Below the pieces are notes generated by a model. It was not told the DNA's origin, made no database searches, and was given only the letters and a program-made list of their open reading frames with translations. 64,000 nt of DNA from NCBI GenBank assembly GCA_932521035.1, contig OW051494.1:8356001-8420000 (forward strand). Reading direction: 5' to 3'. This stretch comes from Oscheius dolichura. Lineage: Eukaryota > Nematoda > Chromadorea > Rhabditida > Rhabditidae. A program made the translations under genes and the position numbers. The first letter of the stretch is position 1. Each line of letters opens with the position of its first letter. Positions 43,380 through 54,144 of this stretch are shown here, piece by piece.

Positions 43380-43750
43380 CAGATGTATTGATCCTAGAAT
43401 TCGATCCTCGTATGCTGAAAATAACTGCAGATTATGCTTGCTATAGAAAGAAGAAATTGTAAATCTTGTTTTCGAATAAAGTCTATTTTTCTGAGGTGCC
43501 AGAGAACTGCCCGATAACGGGATATCTTTACGAGGGTGGAAATGATGTAGCGTCCTGTGTAGCCTTCTAGTCTCCCTTTGTAAAAAGAGGTTGTAAAAGA
43601 GCTTATCAGGCAGGACAGAAGTGCTTCTGATTAAAGTGATGTGAGAGCAGGGACTAATTCTCCGGAAATGGTTAAAAAAATAGACGAGATAAGGGGTATT
43701 TCTCTCTGTTTGGATCATAATTCGATTGACTTCCCTCGCACCCATACAAT

Positions 43751-43758
43751 CTCGGCAG
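43751..43758 (+). promoter_or_regulatory. snRNA proximal sequence element (U2 copy 2)
   Basis: CTCGGCAG starting 46 bp before the U2 5' end, preceded by CACCCATACAAT as in the other U2 genes. Confidence 0.75.
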
Positions 43759-43796
43759 CGATGGCAAGCGACGCGCCCTCCCGCCGCCCTCTCGCC

Positions 43797-43995
43797 ATCG
43801 CTTCTCGGCCTTATGGCTAAGATCAAAGTGTAGTAATCGTTCTTATCGAATTAACCTTCGATATATACCGCTATTGTGGTATACAAGGTTAACCGATTTT
43901 TGAGACCAGAAGTGGCAGCTGGCTTGCTAGCTCCTCTTCCTGGGTCGGCCCGGCGTTGCACTGCTGCCGGGAACGGCCCTCCCCCACATTTGGGG
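43797..43995 (+). ncRNA. U2: U2 snRNA, copy 2
   Basis: Begins ATCGCTTCTCGGCCTTATGG with GUAGUA branch-point recognition; about 199 nt to the terminal CCCACATTTGGGG stem. The only U2 copy here not inside an intron; it lies just upstream of clec 2. Its 3' flank (ACAGTGCAATGA) is shared with the 8.4-kb copy. Confidence 0.93.
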
Positions 43996-44123
43996 AAATA
44001 CACACTACAGTGCAATGAAGGACTTTCTAAATCTTCTAAATGACGGGAAACAAACGACAAAGTACCTTTTCTGAAACGTGAATGATTAAACCACTTCTAT
44101 CATCATTCAGTAGTCCACGCCCT

Positions 44124-44129
44124 TGATAA
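44124..44129 (+). promoter_or_regulatory. GATA-type site, clec 2
   Basis: TGATAA 58 bp upstream of the start codon. Same core and similar distance as in the other plus-strand lectin genes; in C. elegans this is the intestinal ELT-2 core site. Confidence 0.5.
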
Positions 44130-44181
44130 CAGTCGCCTACATATAATGACTTTTGAGCCTTATCAATTTAGTCTGCTCAAA

Positions 44182-45470
44182 ATGGTGACAAAGGTCCTTG
44201 TTCTACTCTGCCTCGCTTCTTCAGCCCTTTCGCTTTGTCCATCTGGGACCATCTATGAGAGCCTCTTTAACAAGTAACCCTGCTCCATTTACAACCCAAA
44301 TTAACTCTTTCAGATGTTACAAATACGTTCCCCAGGCCACTAATTTTCTCTCAGCCGAGAAGAGCTGTAATGCCATGGGAGGCACCTTGGCCTCCGTCTC
44401 AGGCAGCTATGAAAACTCCTATATTTCTGGAATCGCCGCGGCGACTTCCCCTACCCCGAGTTATTGGGTCGGTATAAATTATCTGATGTCGAACAAATGG
44501 GCCTGGACCAACGGAGACAATTCCACCTACCGGAACTTCGCCTTCTTGGAGCCGAACGATCCCAGCATCTACCAGTGTGGAGCTGTCCGGGATGTTGACA
44601 ACCAGTGGACGTAGGGGACCTTTTTAAAAGATTTCAATGGAATCCGTTCAGGAAGGAACTCTGCGGCGCTTCTAAGCCTTACATGTGCCAGATTGACCCC
44701 AACGCTGCTTCCAATAATAATAGCTGCATGACGACTACTCCTTCCCCCGTTACTGCCACAACTCCCAGGCCCGTTAATGGTGCTTGCCCCGGTAAGTTCA
44801 ATACTCTTCTTTCTTTATAATTATGTATGTTTTCAGCCGGTCGCTGCCGGAATCTCAACTACATTATTAACTATGACACCTGCAAATGCTACAAGGTGAG
44901 TCCCTCCCTACTTTTTGGGCAGTCTGGAGATTTCTGGCCTAAAATCAGCTGAAGAGGAATAATAGCCCGTTTTCAGTTTTATCAAGGTTCCACAACAAAC
45001 TACAATCAGTCCGCTCAACAATGTGCCAACGACGGCGGCACCATGGCGATTATCCTGACCCAGGCTGACAATATCTTCGTTTCTAGTCTTGCCAAAAACT
45101 CTTCTGTCACTGAAACCAATCCCTGGATCGGTCTCTGGTGCTCCGGCAACACCCCCAGCAGCTGCAGATGGGCCGACGGCTCACCAGTGTCTTATACCAA
45201 CTTTGCTGGCGGTATGATCAATTTTCGGACATCAATAAGGAAATTTAGGCTATCCCCGAGCGAACCAGCCCACTTATTTGGATGAAGTCAATCAGATGTG
45301 GTATACGTTCGACGCCTCTTCATCTGGAACGTATATCTGCCAAACAGGTAAGAGAAACCATTGAAAAGGGAATAACAGTTTTGTTTTCAGCCGGAATGAG
45401 TGCTGGAATGGCTCAGTTCTCCAGAGGAAAGGCGTCTCTTCCCAATAAAGCTCAACAAATTGCTCTATAA
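44182..45470 (+). CDS. secreted protein with two C-type lectin domains (clec 2)
   Basis: Seven exons: 44182-44273, 44314-44610, 44652-44791, 44837-44895, 44977-45211, 45249-45347 and 45391-45470, 333 residues. Signal peptide MVTKVLVLLCLASSALSLC. CLECT 1 (CYKYV to ELC) has a canonical EPND where paralogs have QPSD/EPSD, then DNQW, so mannose-type Ca-dependent binding is possible in this copy. A Thr/Pro linker leads to CLECT 2 (CKCYK ... WIGLWCSG ... SCRWADGSPVSYTNF ... YICQ). The tail is basic. An extracellular lectin of the nematode clec expansion. Confidence 0.92.
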
Positions 45471-46421
45471 AATGAGAAAAGCATAAATAAAGCCATTCGA
45501 TTAATTTTGTTCAATATTGGCCGGTGTTTGCTAGTAAAAATTGAAAAAGTAAATTAGTTCAACAGTGATAAAGCAACATAAAAGAGACCGTAAAATGCTT
45601 ATCTAGGACTTCAAAGGGCACCAGATTATAATGATGTGAGCATTATGTAGGTTGCTCTTAATTTCTGGGAACGGCTTGGGTGCTCAAATAAATAACAGTC
45701 GTTCTTTTTTTTTGAAAATGGATAGTAATCACCGTTCGGGTGAATCCGACCCTATATGAAAAAGAAGAACTTGCACAGCCATGGTGCATAGCAGAAAGTC
45801 TGCTTGGACGTTGACTTTGAACCCTTCAAACCTCCATGTAAAACAAAAGCGTCTTACCCTAATAAAATGGGGAGATCTCCGACCGTCTGCAAGTCTTGTC
45901 GTACAGTCTATACTAATCCGACGGTCAAATCTGAGAGAAGCAGAAAGTTTCGACCGCCTGACCTTATCCCACTGTCAATTGTTATTCGGCAAGAAAATAA
46001 CTAGAACATGGGGAGGAAGAGTCGGTGGTGGAACGCGGATCCGAACAACAGGAACGTAGTGAGGCACAGTCAAGACGAGGGAAAAAAATTCGGAAAAAAG
46101 AGAAAACGACTTGTAAGGTGAGAACCTTTGATGTAAATGGAGTAGCTCCCGTCAAAAGCGAGTATTGGCAAACTAGGAATCAACTTGTCGAGTATCCGCT
46201 CGGAAAGAGTTTTTCAGTTGAGGAATCGGGATAAATCGTATTGCAGAGGATACGGTACTTGCATTAGGGAAAAAGATTGATAAAACAGCTCAACCCGGGC
46301 AATGACTGCAAATCCGGGGGCTTTTCTCTATGATAGCAACAAAACTAGATACATTTGCCGGCTTTCCTTGACAGTGTGGGCAGCTTAATGACGTTTATCT
46401 CTATTCTGCGCTTACTTCCGC
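45471..46421. other. spacer with dispersed repeat
   Basis: No gene. 45853-46008 is related to 37912-38066. Confidence 0.5.
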
Positions 46422-46428
46422 TGATAAG
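46422..46428 (+). promoter_or_regulatory. GATA-type site, clec 3
   Basis: TGATAAG 70 bp before the start codon within CCGCTGATAAGAGCATATAA; a TATA-like box directly follows. Confidence 0.6.
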
Positions 46429-46491
46429 AGCATATAAATACACAGTAAGATCCTATAAATAGTGCTACCCTGCCTTACCAGTCTACTCAAG

Positions 46492-47797
46492 ATGGTGGCC
46501 AAGTCTCTCGCTCTGCTCTGCCTCCTTTCTTCAGCCCTTGCGACTTGTCCAGCTGGGACCATCTACGGTCGCGCCTTCAATAAGTAAACCTGCTCCTTTT
46601 ACACTAAAAATTAACAATTGCAGATGTTACAAATACGTTTCCCACGGCGCCAGCTTCCTCGCGGCCGAAAAGAGCTGCATGTCCATGGGAGGCAGCCTAG
46701 TCTCCGTCTCGACATCCTATGAAAACGCCTACATTTCTGAATTTGCCTCGGCTACGGATCCTTCTGCCAATTATTGGATCGGAGTGAATCTTCTACTGTC
46801 TACTGGATGGCTCTCGACCAACGGGGGCCAATCCGGCTATCTGAACTGGGCAGCTGGACAACCATCAGATCCCAGTATCTATCAATGTGGAGCTGTACGA
46901 GCCAGTGACAAATTATGGACGTAGGATCCTTTTTTGTAAACTTGGATTAATGGAAAAAGTTCAGGAAGGAGCTCTGCAGCTCTATGAAGCCCTACATGTG
47001 CCAGATTGACCCTGGCCATTTCGCTGCTGCCAACAACAGCTGCGTTTCGACTACTCCTTACCCGGTTACATCCACAACACCCAGATCCGGTGGTTCTTGC
47101 CCTAGTAAGTTCTTCTGGCTCTTCTGGTTTAATATGTCGATTTCTAGGTGGTCACTGCCTGAAGCCTGGCTACACATTGAATACTGCCGCCTGTAAATGT
47201 TATAAGGTGAATCTTGTCCTATTTATAGGGCAGTCACTTGCACTGGGTGGGGCATATTTGGATTAATTCCAAGGAAAGAGAACTAACAACCATCTTTTCA
47301 GTTCTACCAGGGCTCCTCTACGAATTACAACCAGTCAGCTCAAGTTTGCGCCAATGACGGCGGCACAATGGCCGTAATTCTCAGCCAAGCCGAGAACACC
47401 TTCATTTCAAGTTTCGCTCGCAATAACTCAATCGGTCAGACGAATCCCTGGATCGGCCTCTGGTGCTCGGGCAGTGACCCCAGCAGCTGCAGATGGGTAG
47501 ATGGTTCTCCTGTCTCATACACCAACTTTGCTTTTGGTAAGACTGCATCCGGAAGGGAAACAATGAACTACAGGCTATCCTCGAATTGGTCAACCCGCCT
47601 ACTTGGATGAAATTAATCAACTGTGGTACAGCTTCAGCTCCTCGTCCACCGGGTCGTTCATCTGCCAACAGAGTGAGCCGTCACTTTTCGGGAGACTAAT
47701 GTGAGTGTTTTCAGTGGGCACCCGTACACCAGAAGCACCGCAGCTCTTCAAGGGCAAGGCTTCCCTTCTCGATAAAGCAAAACACAACGTTGTATAA
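46492..47797 (+). CDS. secreted protein with two C-type lectin domains (clec 3)
   Basis: Exons 46492-46583, 46624-46920, 46965-47104, 47148-47206, 47302-47536, 47574-47672 and 47715-47797, 334 residues, with the same phases as clec 2. Signal peptide MVAKSLALLCLLSSALATC. CLECT 1 has QPSDPSIYQC. CLECT 2 has WIGLWCSG and SCRWVDGSPVSYTNF. The linker is SVSTTPYPVTSTTPRSG-like. Closest relatives are the neighbouring clec genes, so this is a recent tandem duplicate. Confidence 0.92.
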
Positions 47798-48243
47798 AAT
47801 AACATTCCGTAAATAAAGATTTCTCGAAGCTTTCTTTGGGGCAATGACACATTTAGGGCCCGAAATCTCCCCACCCTTTTTGCACATCTTCAGTATATGG
47901 AGCGAAAAACGGACATGGTAGGCTAAACGTGTTGCAATTCCAAATAGCAGCGTTCCGAAATGCTGCATTTCCAAATAGCAGCGTTCTCAATTGCAGCTAT
48001 TCGTAAACATGAACGTGACCCGATAAAGTTGCCCTACCACCGTCGCCAGTGGGGGTCGTTGAGACAGATACATTAAAATAAAAAGAGGTGTTGAAAATAT
48101 AAAACGGCTCGAAAGTAGTCAATGATGACAAATGCCCACGGGTAGTGATCAGTGCCAGAAGCAAAACTACAGACACTCCCAGAGTTTCTCCGAAGGCGTG
48201 GGTGATTCAGCAGACTTTATCGCCTGCCACTGCTCGTTTCCGG
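47798..48243. other. spacer
   Basis: About 450 bp; TTCCAAATAGCAGCGTTC occurs twice (near 47938 and 47969). No gene. Confidence 0.5.
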
Positions 48244-48250
48244 TGATAAG
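48244..48250 (+). promoter_or_regulatory. GATA-type site, clec 4
   Basis: TGATAAG 70 bp before the start codon within TCCGGTGATAAGAGCACATA, closely matching the clec 3 promoter. Confidence 0.6.
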
Positions 48251-48313
48251 AGCACATAAAGGTTCACTAATTTACTATATAAATGGCTCCTGTCCCTTAT
48301 CACTTTACTCAAG

Positions 48314-49612
48314 ATGGTTTCAAAGACCCTTGTTCTGCTCTGCCTTGTTTCTTCGGCCCTTGCGGCTTGTTCACCTGGAACGGTCTACGGTAGCGCCTTC
48401 AATAAGTAGCCCTGCTCCATTCACATACCAAATTAATCAGTTCAGATGCTACAAATACGTCCCCCAAGCGACCAGCTTCCTGATGGCCGAGAAGAGCTGT
48501 GAATCCATGGGCGGCAACCTGGTCTCCGTCACGAATGCCTATGAAAACTCCTACATTTCTGGAATCGCATCGTCAATTAACCCTTCCGGTAGCTACTGGA
48601 TCGGTGTGAGTCTCCTACTGTCCGCTCGATGGTCCTGGACCGACGGAACGAATACCACCTACTTACCCTGGGGAGTTGGAGAACCGTCAGATACCAGCCC
48701 CTACCAATGCGGAGCTATCCGACTTGCTGATAACATGTGGATGTGGGAGACCATCTTACCGAATCTAATCGAGGAATCTGTTCAGAAAGGAGCTCTGCAG
48801 CTCTATGAAGCCCTACATGTGCCAGATTGACCCCAACGCCGTTCCGACCAGTGGTTGTGGAACGACTCCTCCCCCTTCTACTACACCCCGACCCGCTGGC
48901 CCTTGTTACTGTAAGTTTTAAAAGTTTTTTGGGTGAACATGCGTCTTATTTCAGCCGGGCGTTGTTCCAATTCCGGTTTCAAGCTGAATCCTGATAACTG
49001 CAAGTGTTACAGGGTGAGAATCTCTATTTATTGTGTGTAGTAAAGGGTGTTTTTGGATAGGAAAAGGATCTTTTGGAATAAAATGCGAAGAAAACGGAAT
49101 AATAGTGCCCATTTCAGTACTACAAAGGTCTCACCACGAACTACAACCAGTCTGAACAAGTCTGTACCAAGGAGGGCGCTACCCTGGCCGTGATTCTGAA
49201 TCAAGCGGAGAATACCTGGGTTACAAGCTTGGCTCACAACAGCTCAACCGATGACTCGAATCCCTGGATCGGTCTCTGGTGCTCCAGCAACATTCCCAGC
49301 AGCTGCAGATGGATCGATGGATCTCCTTTCTCCTATTCGAACTTTGCTTCGGGTAATCACTTTATGAAATCATAGAAATGGAATTTTTAGGCTATCCCCG
49401 TCCCAATCAGCCTGGCTATCTGGATGCCTACAGTGGACGGTGGTATACTTTTGACTCCTCTTCAACCGGATCGTTTATTTGCCAACAGAGTGAGCAGTTC
49501 TCTTCTAAAATGAACAATAAACATATTTTCAGTGGGCCTACGTGGAGCAGAAGAGCCTAAAAAGATTCTACTAGGAACCATCTTCAACAAAGCCAAGAAT
49601 ATCCCGATCTAG
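48314..49612 (+). CDS. secreted protein with two C-type lectin domains (clec 4)
   Basis: Exons 48314-48405, 48446-48742, 48786-48910, 48955-49013, 49118-49352, 49391-49489 and 49533-49612, 328 residues. Signal peptide MVSKTLVLLCLVSSALAAC. CLECT 1 reads GEPSDTSPYQC, and the WND-like region is changed to DNMWI. CLECT 2 has WIGLWCSS and SCRWIDGSPFSYSNF. The linker contains PPPSTTPRPAGP. Extracellular lectin paralog. Confidence 0.92.
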
Positions 49613-49717
49613 ATATGAAACACGTCAATAAAGATTTTTTGTGAAGATTCTTCTCAAACCCATGGACCATTATGATTTCAACAGGGTGCTAGTGGCAAAG
49701 GGGAGCGGTCGGATGGG

Positions 49718-49725
49718 CTCGGCAG
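49718..49725 (+). promoter_or_regulatory. proximal sequence element (SL1 copy 2)
   Basis: CTCGGCAG starting 46 bp before the SL1 5' end, followed by CTCCCCTATCAGTTGA as in SL1 copy 1. Confidence 0.75.
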
Positions 49726-49763
49726 GTCTCCTCCCCTATCAGTTGACAGCGGGCCTCCTCTTC

Positions 49764-49863
49764 GGTTTAATTACCCAAGTTTGAGGTACTAACTACTTTC
49801 CGACCCTATGAAAATAGAGGACGAAAACTAATTTTGGAACCGCTTCCCTCGAATGAGGGAGGC
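49764..49863 (+). ncRNA. sls-1: SL1 spliced-leader RNA, copy 2
   Basis: The 22-nt SL1 exon at 49764-49785 is exact and is followed by GT. Sm-site region AATTTTGGAAC and a strong terminal hairpin GCTTCCCTC-GAAT-GAGGGAGGC. About 100 nt. The intron part differs from copy 1 at a few positions, so both may be functional. Confidence 0.95.
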
Positions 49864-51166
49864 AACTAGACGAGTAGTATACCAGGTGGAAGCAATCCTC
49901 GTAAGAAAAAAACTGGACCCCCGCTACTTTGGATGTTATCGCCGATATTTCCGACTCTCTCCATCTGCTCTAATTTTCGGGGGTAACTATTGGTATCCAA
50001 AAGTACGGGTACGAATGGTTACCCATTTGAGCACTGTTTGGACGGGCTCCGGTCGGCCTCATTCCAATACGGATACAGACTAGGAGATTTGCTGATGACT
50101 AGGACTTTTCCCTTTCTCCCTGTCTACTGACCGGACTTTAGATGGTTCAGTGGTTACAGATCTTTATTGGCATATCAACCATATGGGCTAGTGTGTCTCT
50201 CACTATATGGGCTGGGTCGCCCTGGAGGGGAGCGCTGCCCCGCTCCCCCCGGCGGGTGTTTCCACCCGACTCCTCCTCCCCGCCCTCCAAGAGGCGAGAG
50301 AGGTGGCCAGCGCAGAGAGTGCTAGAGTATTCTGGCCAGTAGACAGAACAGGCACACTGGCTCCAGAGCTGTTTTTTTTATGTATTACCGACTATTGTAT
50401 CGTGGTATTTCATGCCCCTCTCCCTCCCAGGTAAAGGCTCTGAAGAAGATATGCCGCAGATCGACGAGGGGGAGGTCGATTATAAAACGCGACCGTGACA
50501 AAAGTGCCCGAATCCACATATTTCTCGTCAAAATAAACGGGCAGAGGGGGCAATACAATCCTCACAAGGATTGCTTTTCATACTGTTTCGAGTAAAAATA
50601 GTTATGTTCCATCGCGCGCCACATTGAAAAGGACGGCTTTTGAGGGAATATGATAAGTAGAACTTATCGGCTAGGGCAACAACCGACATAACTATTTCAG
50701 AATGAGATCTAGGTTTTAGCTGTGGCCTTTTCAACCCGCTGAAACCCTTGCTATCAGAGGATTTTGGACTTTTCAGAAGGGTGTGGGACTACAATATGGC
50801 GGCGCCTCTGTAGTCTTATGCTTTGTGTAAGTTGTCTTCCTTATCTAGTTGGGCAGAAGAACGAGTGATTAAATTGACGTAAGGACAAGCTACAACCTGG
50901 AAATCAGTCTTGCAGCCTCCTTGTTTACAGCGGAGGACAGCCACTATTTGGGCAGGAATTGCGGCCGGAGACGGCCTTCCCCCAATATACCTCATTTGAC
51001 GTGCGTCTACCGGAATAAGTCGTCCTACCGGAACAATAGGGATATCTCTCTCTGTACGACCTGCAGGTTGTTCAGAGCTTACCGGAAAGAGATCTACTGG
51101 TTTCTCTATAAAACGAAGGTAACTTAGAATGTAGGGTGTATTCATAATCTTCTCTTACTTCCCCGC
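49864..51166. other. 1.3-kb spacer
   Basis: No gene with splice support. The minus-strand frame at 50816-51145 has a plausible length but no signal or domain. Confidence 0.4.
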
Positions 51167-51173
51167 TGATAAG
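51167..51173 (+). promoter_or_regulatory. GATA-type site, clec 5
   Basis: TGATAAG 58 bp before the start codon; TATATAAG lies directly downstream. Confidence 0.6.
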
Positions 51174-51224
51174 GAGCTCCTATATAAGCAGTCCTTGTTC
51201 CCTTCCATCTTTACTCTGCTCACA

Positions 51225-52520
51225 ATGATTTCCAAGGTTCTAGTTCTCCTCCTTCTGGTTTCTTCGTCCTATGGAGCCTGTCCAGCCGGATCAACCTATG
51301 AGAGCATGTTCAACAAGTAATCCTCTCTCCCTTTCACCCAAAGCTAATCCGTTAAGATGTTACAAATACGTTACCCGAGAAGCTAATTTCCAAAAGGCAC
51401 AAGAGAACTGTGTAGCCATGGGAGGCAGCGTGGTCTCCGTCACGAATGCCTTCGAAAATGCCTACATTGCCGGGATTGTGGAGACAATATCGCCTACCCA
51501 GAGCTATTGGATCGGACTAACACTGCTTAATTCCACTCAATGGTCCTGGATCAATGGAGATAATTCGACGTATTTGGACTGGGCTGGCGGGCAGCAAAGA
51601 ATGGATCCCAATGTCTATCAATGTGCAGCAGTTAGGGGGAAAGACAACGAGTGGACGTGAGAAGCTTTTATGAACATATCCTTAATGGAAATCAGTTAGG
51701 AAGGAGAAGTGCAACGAGATCAAGTCTTATATGTGCCAAATTATAACCAATGCGACTGCACCAATTCCTGGGAGTTGCCCAGGCAAGTTCAAGAGCTGTT
51801 TCTCCTCATAAAGAGCTAATTTTAGGCGGTAGCTGTCCTGATCCTAGCTACACATTGAACCCTGACAGCTGTAAATGTTATAAGGTAAAACTGCCTTCAT
51901 TTTTTGGTTAAAATGGCCCCTGAGACGGTAAAAAGGTTGATGAAAACGGCCCCCTTGATGATTCCCGAAAAGAAAAGAGCCGTCGTTCAGAAAATAATAT
52001 TATGGACATTTTTTTTTAGTTCTATCCAGGAAGCGTCACAAGTTACAACGACTCGTCCAAAGTCTGCGCCAGTGAAAATGGAATAATGGCCGTAATTGAG
52101 AATGAGCCGGAGAATCGCTTCATTGCCAGTTATGTTACTAGTATTTCTCCTCCGACTACAAGGAATCCCTATATCGGACTTTGGTGTACCGGCACAACTG
52201 TCAGTAGCTGCCAATGGGCAGATGGATCTCCTGTCACCTATTCCAATTTCTACCCTGGTATGAATTTTTAGGAATCTAGTAGGGAAGAGATTTAGGTTAT
52301 CCTCATGGGAACGAACCCGCCTACCTCGACGAGGCAACACAACAATGGTTCGGCTTTCCAGATTGGGATTATGGAAGCTATGTATGTCAGCAGAGTAAGA
52401 AATCATTATTGAAAAGAGGCAGCAACCATGTTTTCAGAGGGCATCCCAGCTTCGAATACACCGCAGTTGTCCAGAGGAAAACCATTCTTGCCAGAGAAAT
52501 CGAAGCCAACTCTTCTCTAG
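51225..52520 (+). CDS. secreted protein with two C-type lectin domains (clec 5)
   Basis: Exons 51225-51316, 51357-51656, 51700-51782, 51826-51884, 52020-52257, 52296-52394 and 52438-52520, 317 residues. Signal peptide MISKVLVLLLLVSSSYGAC. The most diverged plus-strand copy: the Thr/Pro linker is nearly lost (exon 3 is only 83 bp) and CLECT 1 lacks EPN/QPD. Intron 3 starts G|GCAAGT, a GC-AG intron where paralogs have GTAAGT. CLECT 2 keeps YIGLWCTG and SCQWADGSPVTYSNF. Confidence 0.9.
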
Positions 52521-52640
52521 CCAGTGACAAGTGTAAATAAAAATATGAAACACACAAGGGAGCAATGAACCAGAACAAGGGGCGCTCGCTTTCCTCTCCA
52601 CTCTCCCCAATTAGAGATGCTGCCGCCGCACCCATCCGAT

Positions 52641-52648
52641 CTCGGCAG
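52641..52648 (+). promoter_or_regulatory. snRNA proximal sequence element (U1 copy 1)
   Basis: CTCGGCAG starting 46 bp before the U1 5' end, preceded by CACCCATCCGAT, nearly as in the U2 genes. Confidence 0.75.
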
Positions 52649-52686
52649 CCGCGGCGCATTGGCCTGTCCCGACTTGGCCAGCATTA

Positions 52687-52850
52687 AACTTACCTGGCTG
52701 GGAGATCTGACGTGATCAGGAAGACGCCGGCTCCATGGCGAGGCTGTTCCATTGCACTTTCGGAACGGCTGACCCGTGAGGCAGTCTCGAGTTGAGATTC
52801 GCCTACAGCTAAATTTTTGCGTGAGGGGCTGCGTTCGCGCGGCCCCGACA
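52687..52850 (+). ncRNA. U1: U1 snRNA, copy 1
   Basis: Starts AACTTACCTGGCTGGGAG (5' splice-site recognition ACUUACCUG). Continues with TGATCAGGAAG, CCATTGCAC, the Sm-site region AAATTTTTGCG and a terminal stem ending GGCCCCGACA. The length of 164 nt equals typical U1. Confidence 0.95.
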
Positions 52851-52911
52851 AGATTTCCCAGCTCACATCTTTCCACTTCATTCCCTTCTCTTTTTAGTTT
52901 GCTTTTTATTT

Positions 52912-52937
52912 CCCCCCCCCCCCCCCCCCCCCCCCCC
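52912..52937. repeat. poly(C) tract of 26
   Basis: Uninterrupted C run directly followed by GGG, between the U1 gene and the next protein gene. Confidence 0.9.
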
Positions 52938-53029
52938 GGGCACCTGTCCCTGCCACCTGCGTCAGTTCCTTTTTTCCCGCCTTGTGGGCCGTCTCCCGTG
53001 TGTTCCGCTTAGGCAGCACATTGATCATC

Positions 53030-53578
53030 ATGAACAAATCCTTTATTTTGCTGTTCTTTTGTGGTTTTGTATTGGTTGAGACCCGTTTTAACATGACCAT
53101 CGTTGATCAGATTGAAAAGGTAAGCGGATATTTGAAGAATATTGAATTTTTCAGCTCTTGATTAGTTCTTCAAATGTTATCGCCGACGAGATGGACCCAA
53201 TCCAAGGAAACGAGCGCGAATTCCTCGAACGCCTCCAACGGGAGGTCCTTGACACCTCCGCTCCCCGGGAAGAGAGACTTGTTCTTATCAAGAGGCTAAT
53301 TGAAGCCTACAAGCCCGAATTTCAGGTCGGAATCCCAGTTTCCAATTCAAAATTCTCTTTAGAACCCCATGCAGATTGCCGAAAAAGTCCTAAATGACCA
53401 TGAATCCTGCCTACGGGCATTCAAACGCTTTGGAGAGGATTACACCTGGGCTGAAGAAGCCTACATTCGGATGGGAAGGATCGCCTTGGAGCCTCGGTAC
53501 TACACGACGGGATCAGATGGAAGACTGAAGGTCATCAGGGAAGTCATCGCCGACATCTTGAAAAGGTTCAGATTTTAG
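53030..53578 (+). CDS. small secreted helical protein, possible distant family member
   Basis: Exons 53030-53119, 53155-53325 and 53363-53578, phase 0, 158 residues. Signal peptide MNKSFILLFFCGFVLVETRF. Helical exon 2 contains REFLERLQREVLDTSAPREE and RLVLIKRLIEAYKPEFQ, recalling the N-terminal exon of the neighbouring family (helix, short loop, helix with R..L...I). The YTVTD block is missing; exon 3 has HESCLRAFKRFGEDYTWAEE instead. Membership is tentative. Secreted, function unknown. Confidence 0.65.
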
Positions 53579-54144
53579 TTCGTTTAGTGTCATAGACCGT
53601 ATTGTAAGTAGAGAAATGAAGATTTTTGCCTCATAAACTTCAAGAAAACGAGTTGAATTTTGACCTTTATTTCCTTTTCTATAAGTTTTAAGCTCTTGGA
53701 ACTTTTCCATAAAGAAAACAGCTGCGTCAAGGGGCCAAGGACAGCTGACAGGGGACAAAAAGATGAGGTCTACGGCTGGCGGACTAGATTTTTCGGGAAC
53801 TCACGGAAACTGGATTAAAATAAGGAACGGAAGAGCCTATTCACTTCCTGAATCGTGTGAACTCTCCAAAGAGTGGAATAACAACTGTTTCCTTGGATAA
53901 ATAGGTGAACAACTACTTGAAGTTTGGATCTGGGTCCATCTCGGGTTATCCAAGATTTCTGTTGACATTATGCTGCTAAAATAGAGACAAACAATTGTTT
54001 CCAGGGCAAGATTGATTAAAAAGATCACAACAATGGGATGGACAAGCAATTTATCAAGGATTGACTTATTCCTCTGCTTGTTTCGATCAGCTGTGTATAA
54101 GCCTCACGCAGGCTATTACACCCACCTACACTTGCATTGTCTCC
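53579..54144. other. spacer
   Basis: About 565 bp, no gene recognised. Confidence 0.45.

Noticed and set aside
50816-51145. 109-codon minus-strand frame upstream of clec 5
   Set aside because: No splice context, signal peptide or recognisable domain; probably chance.
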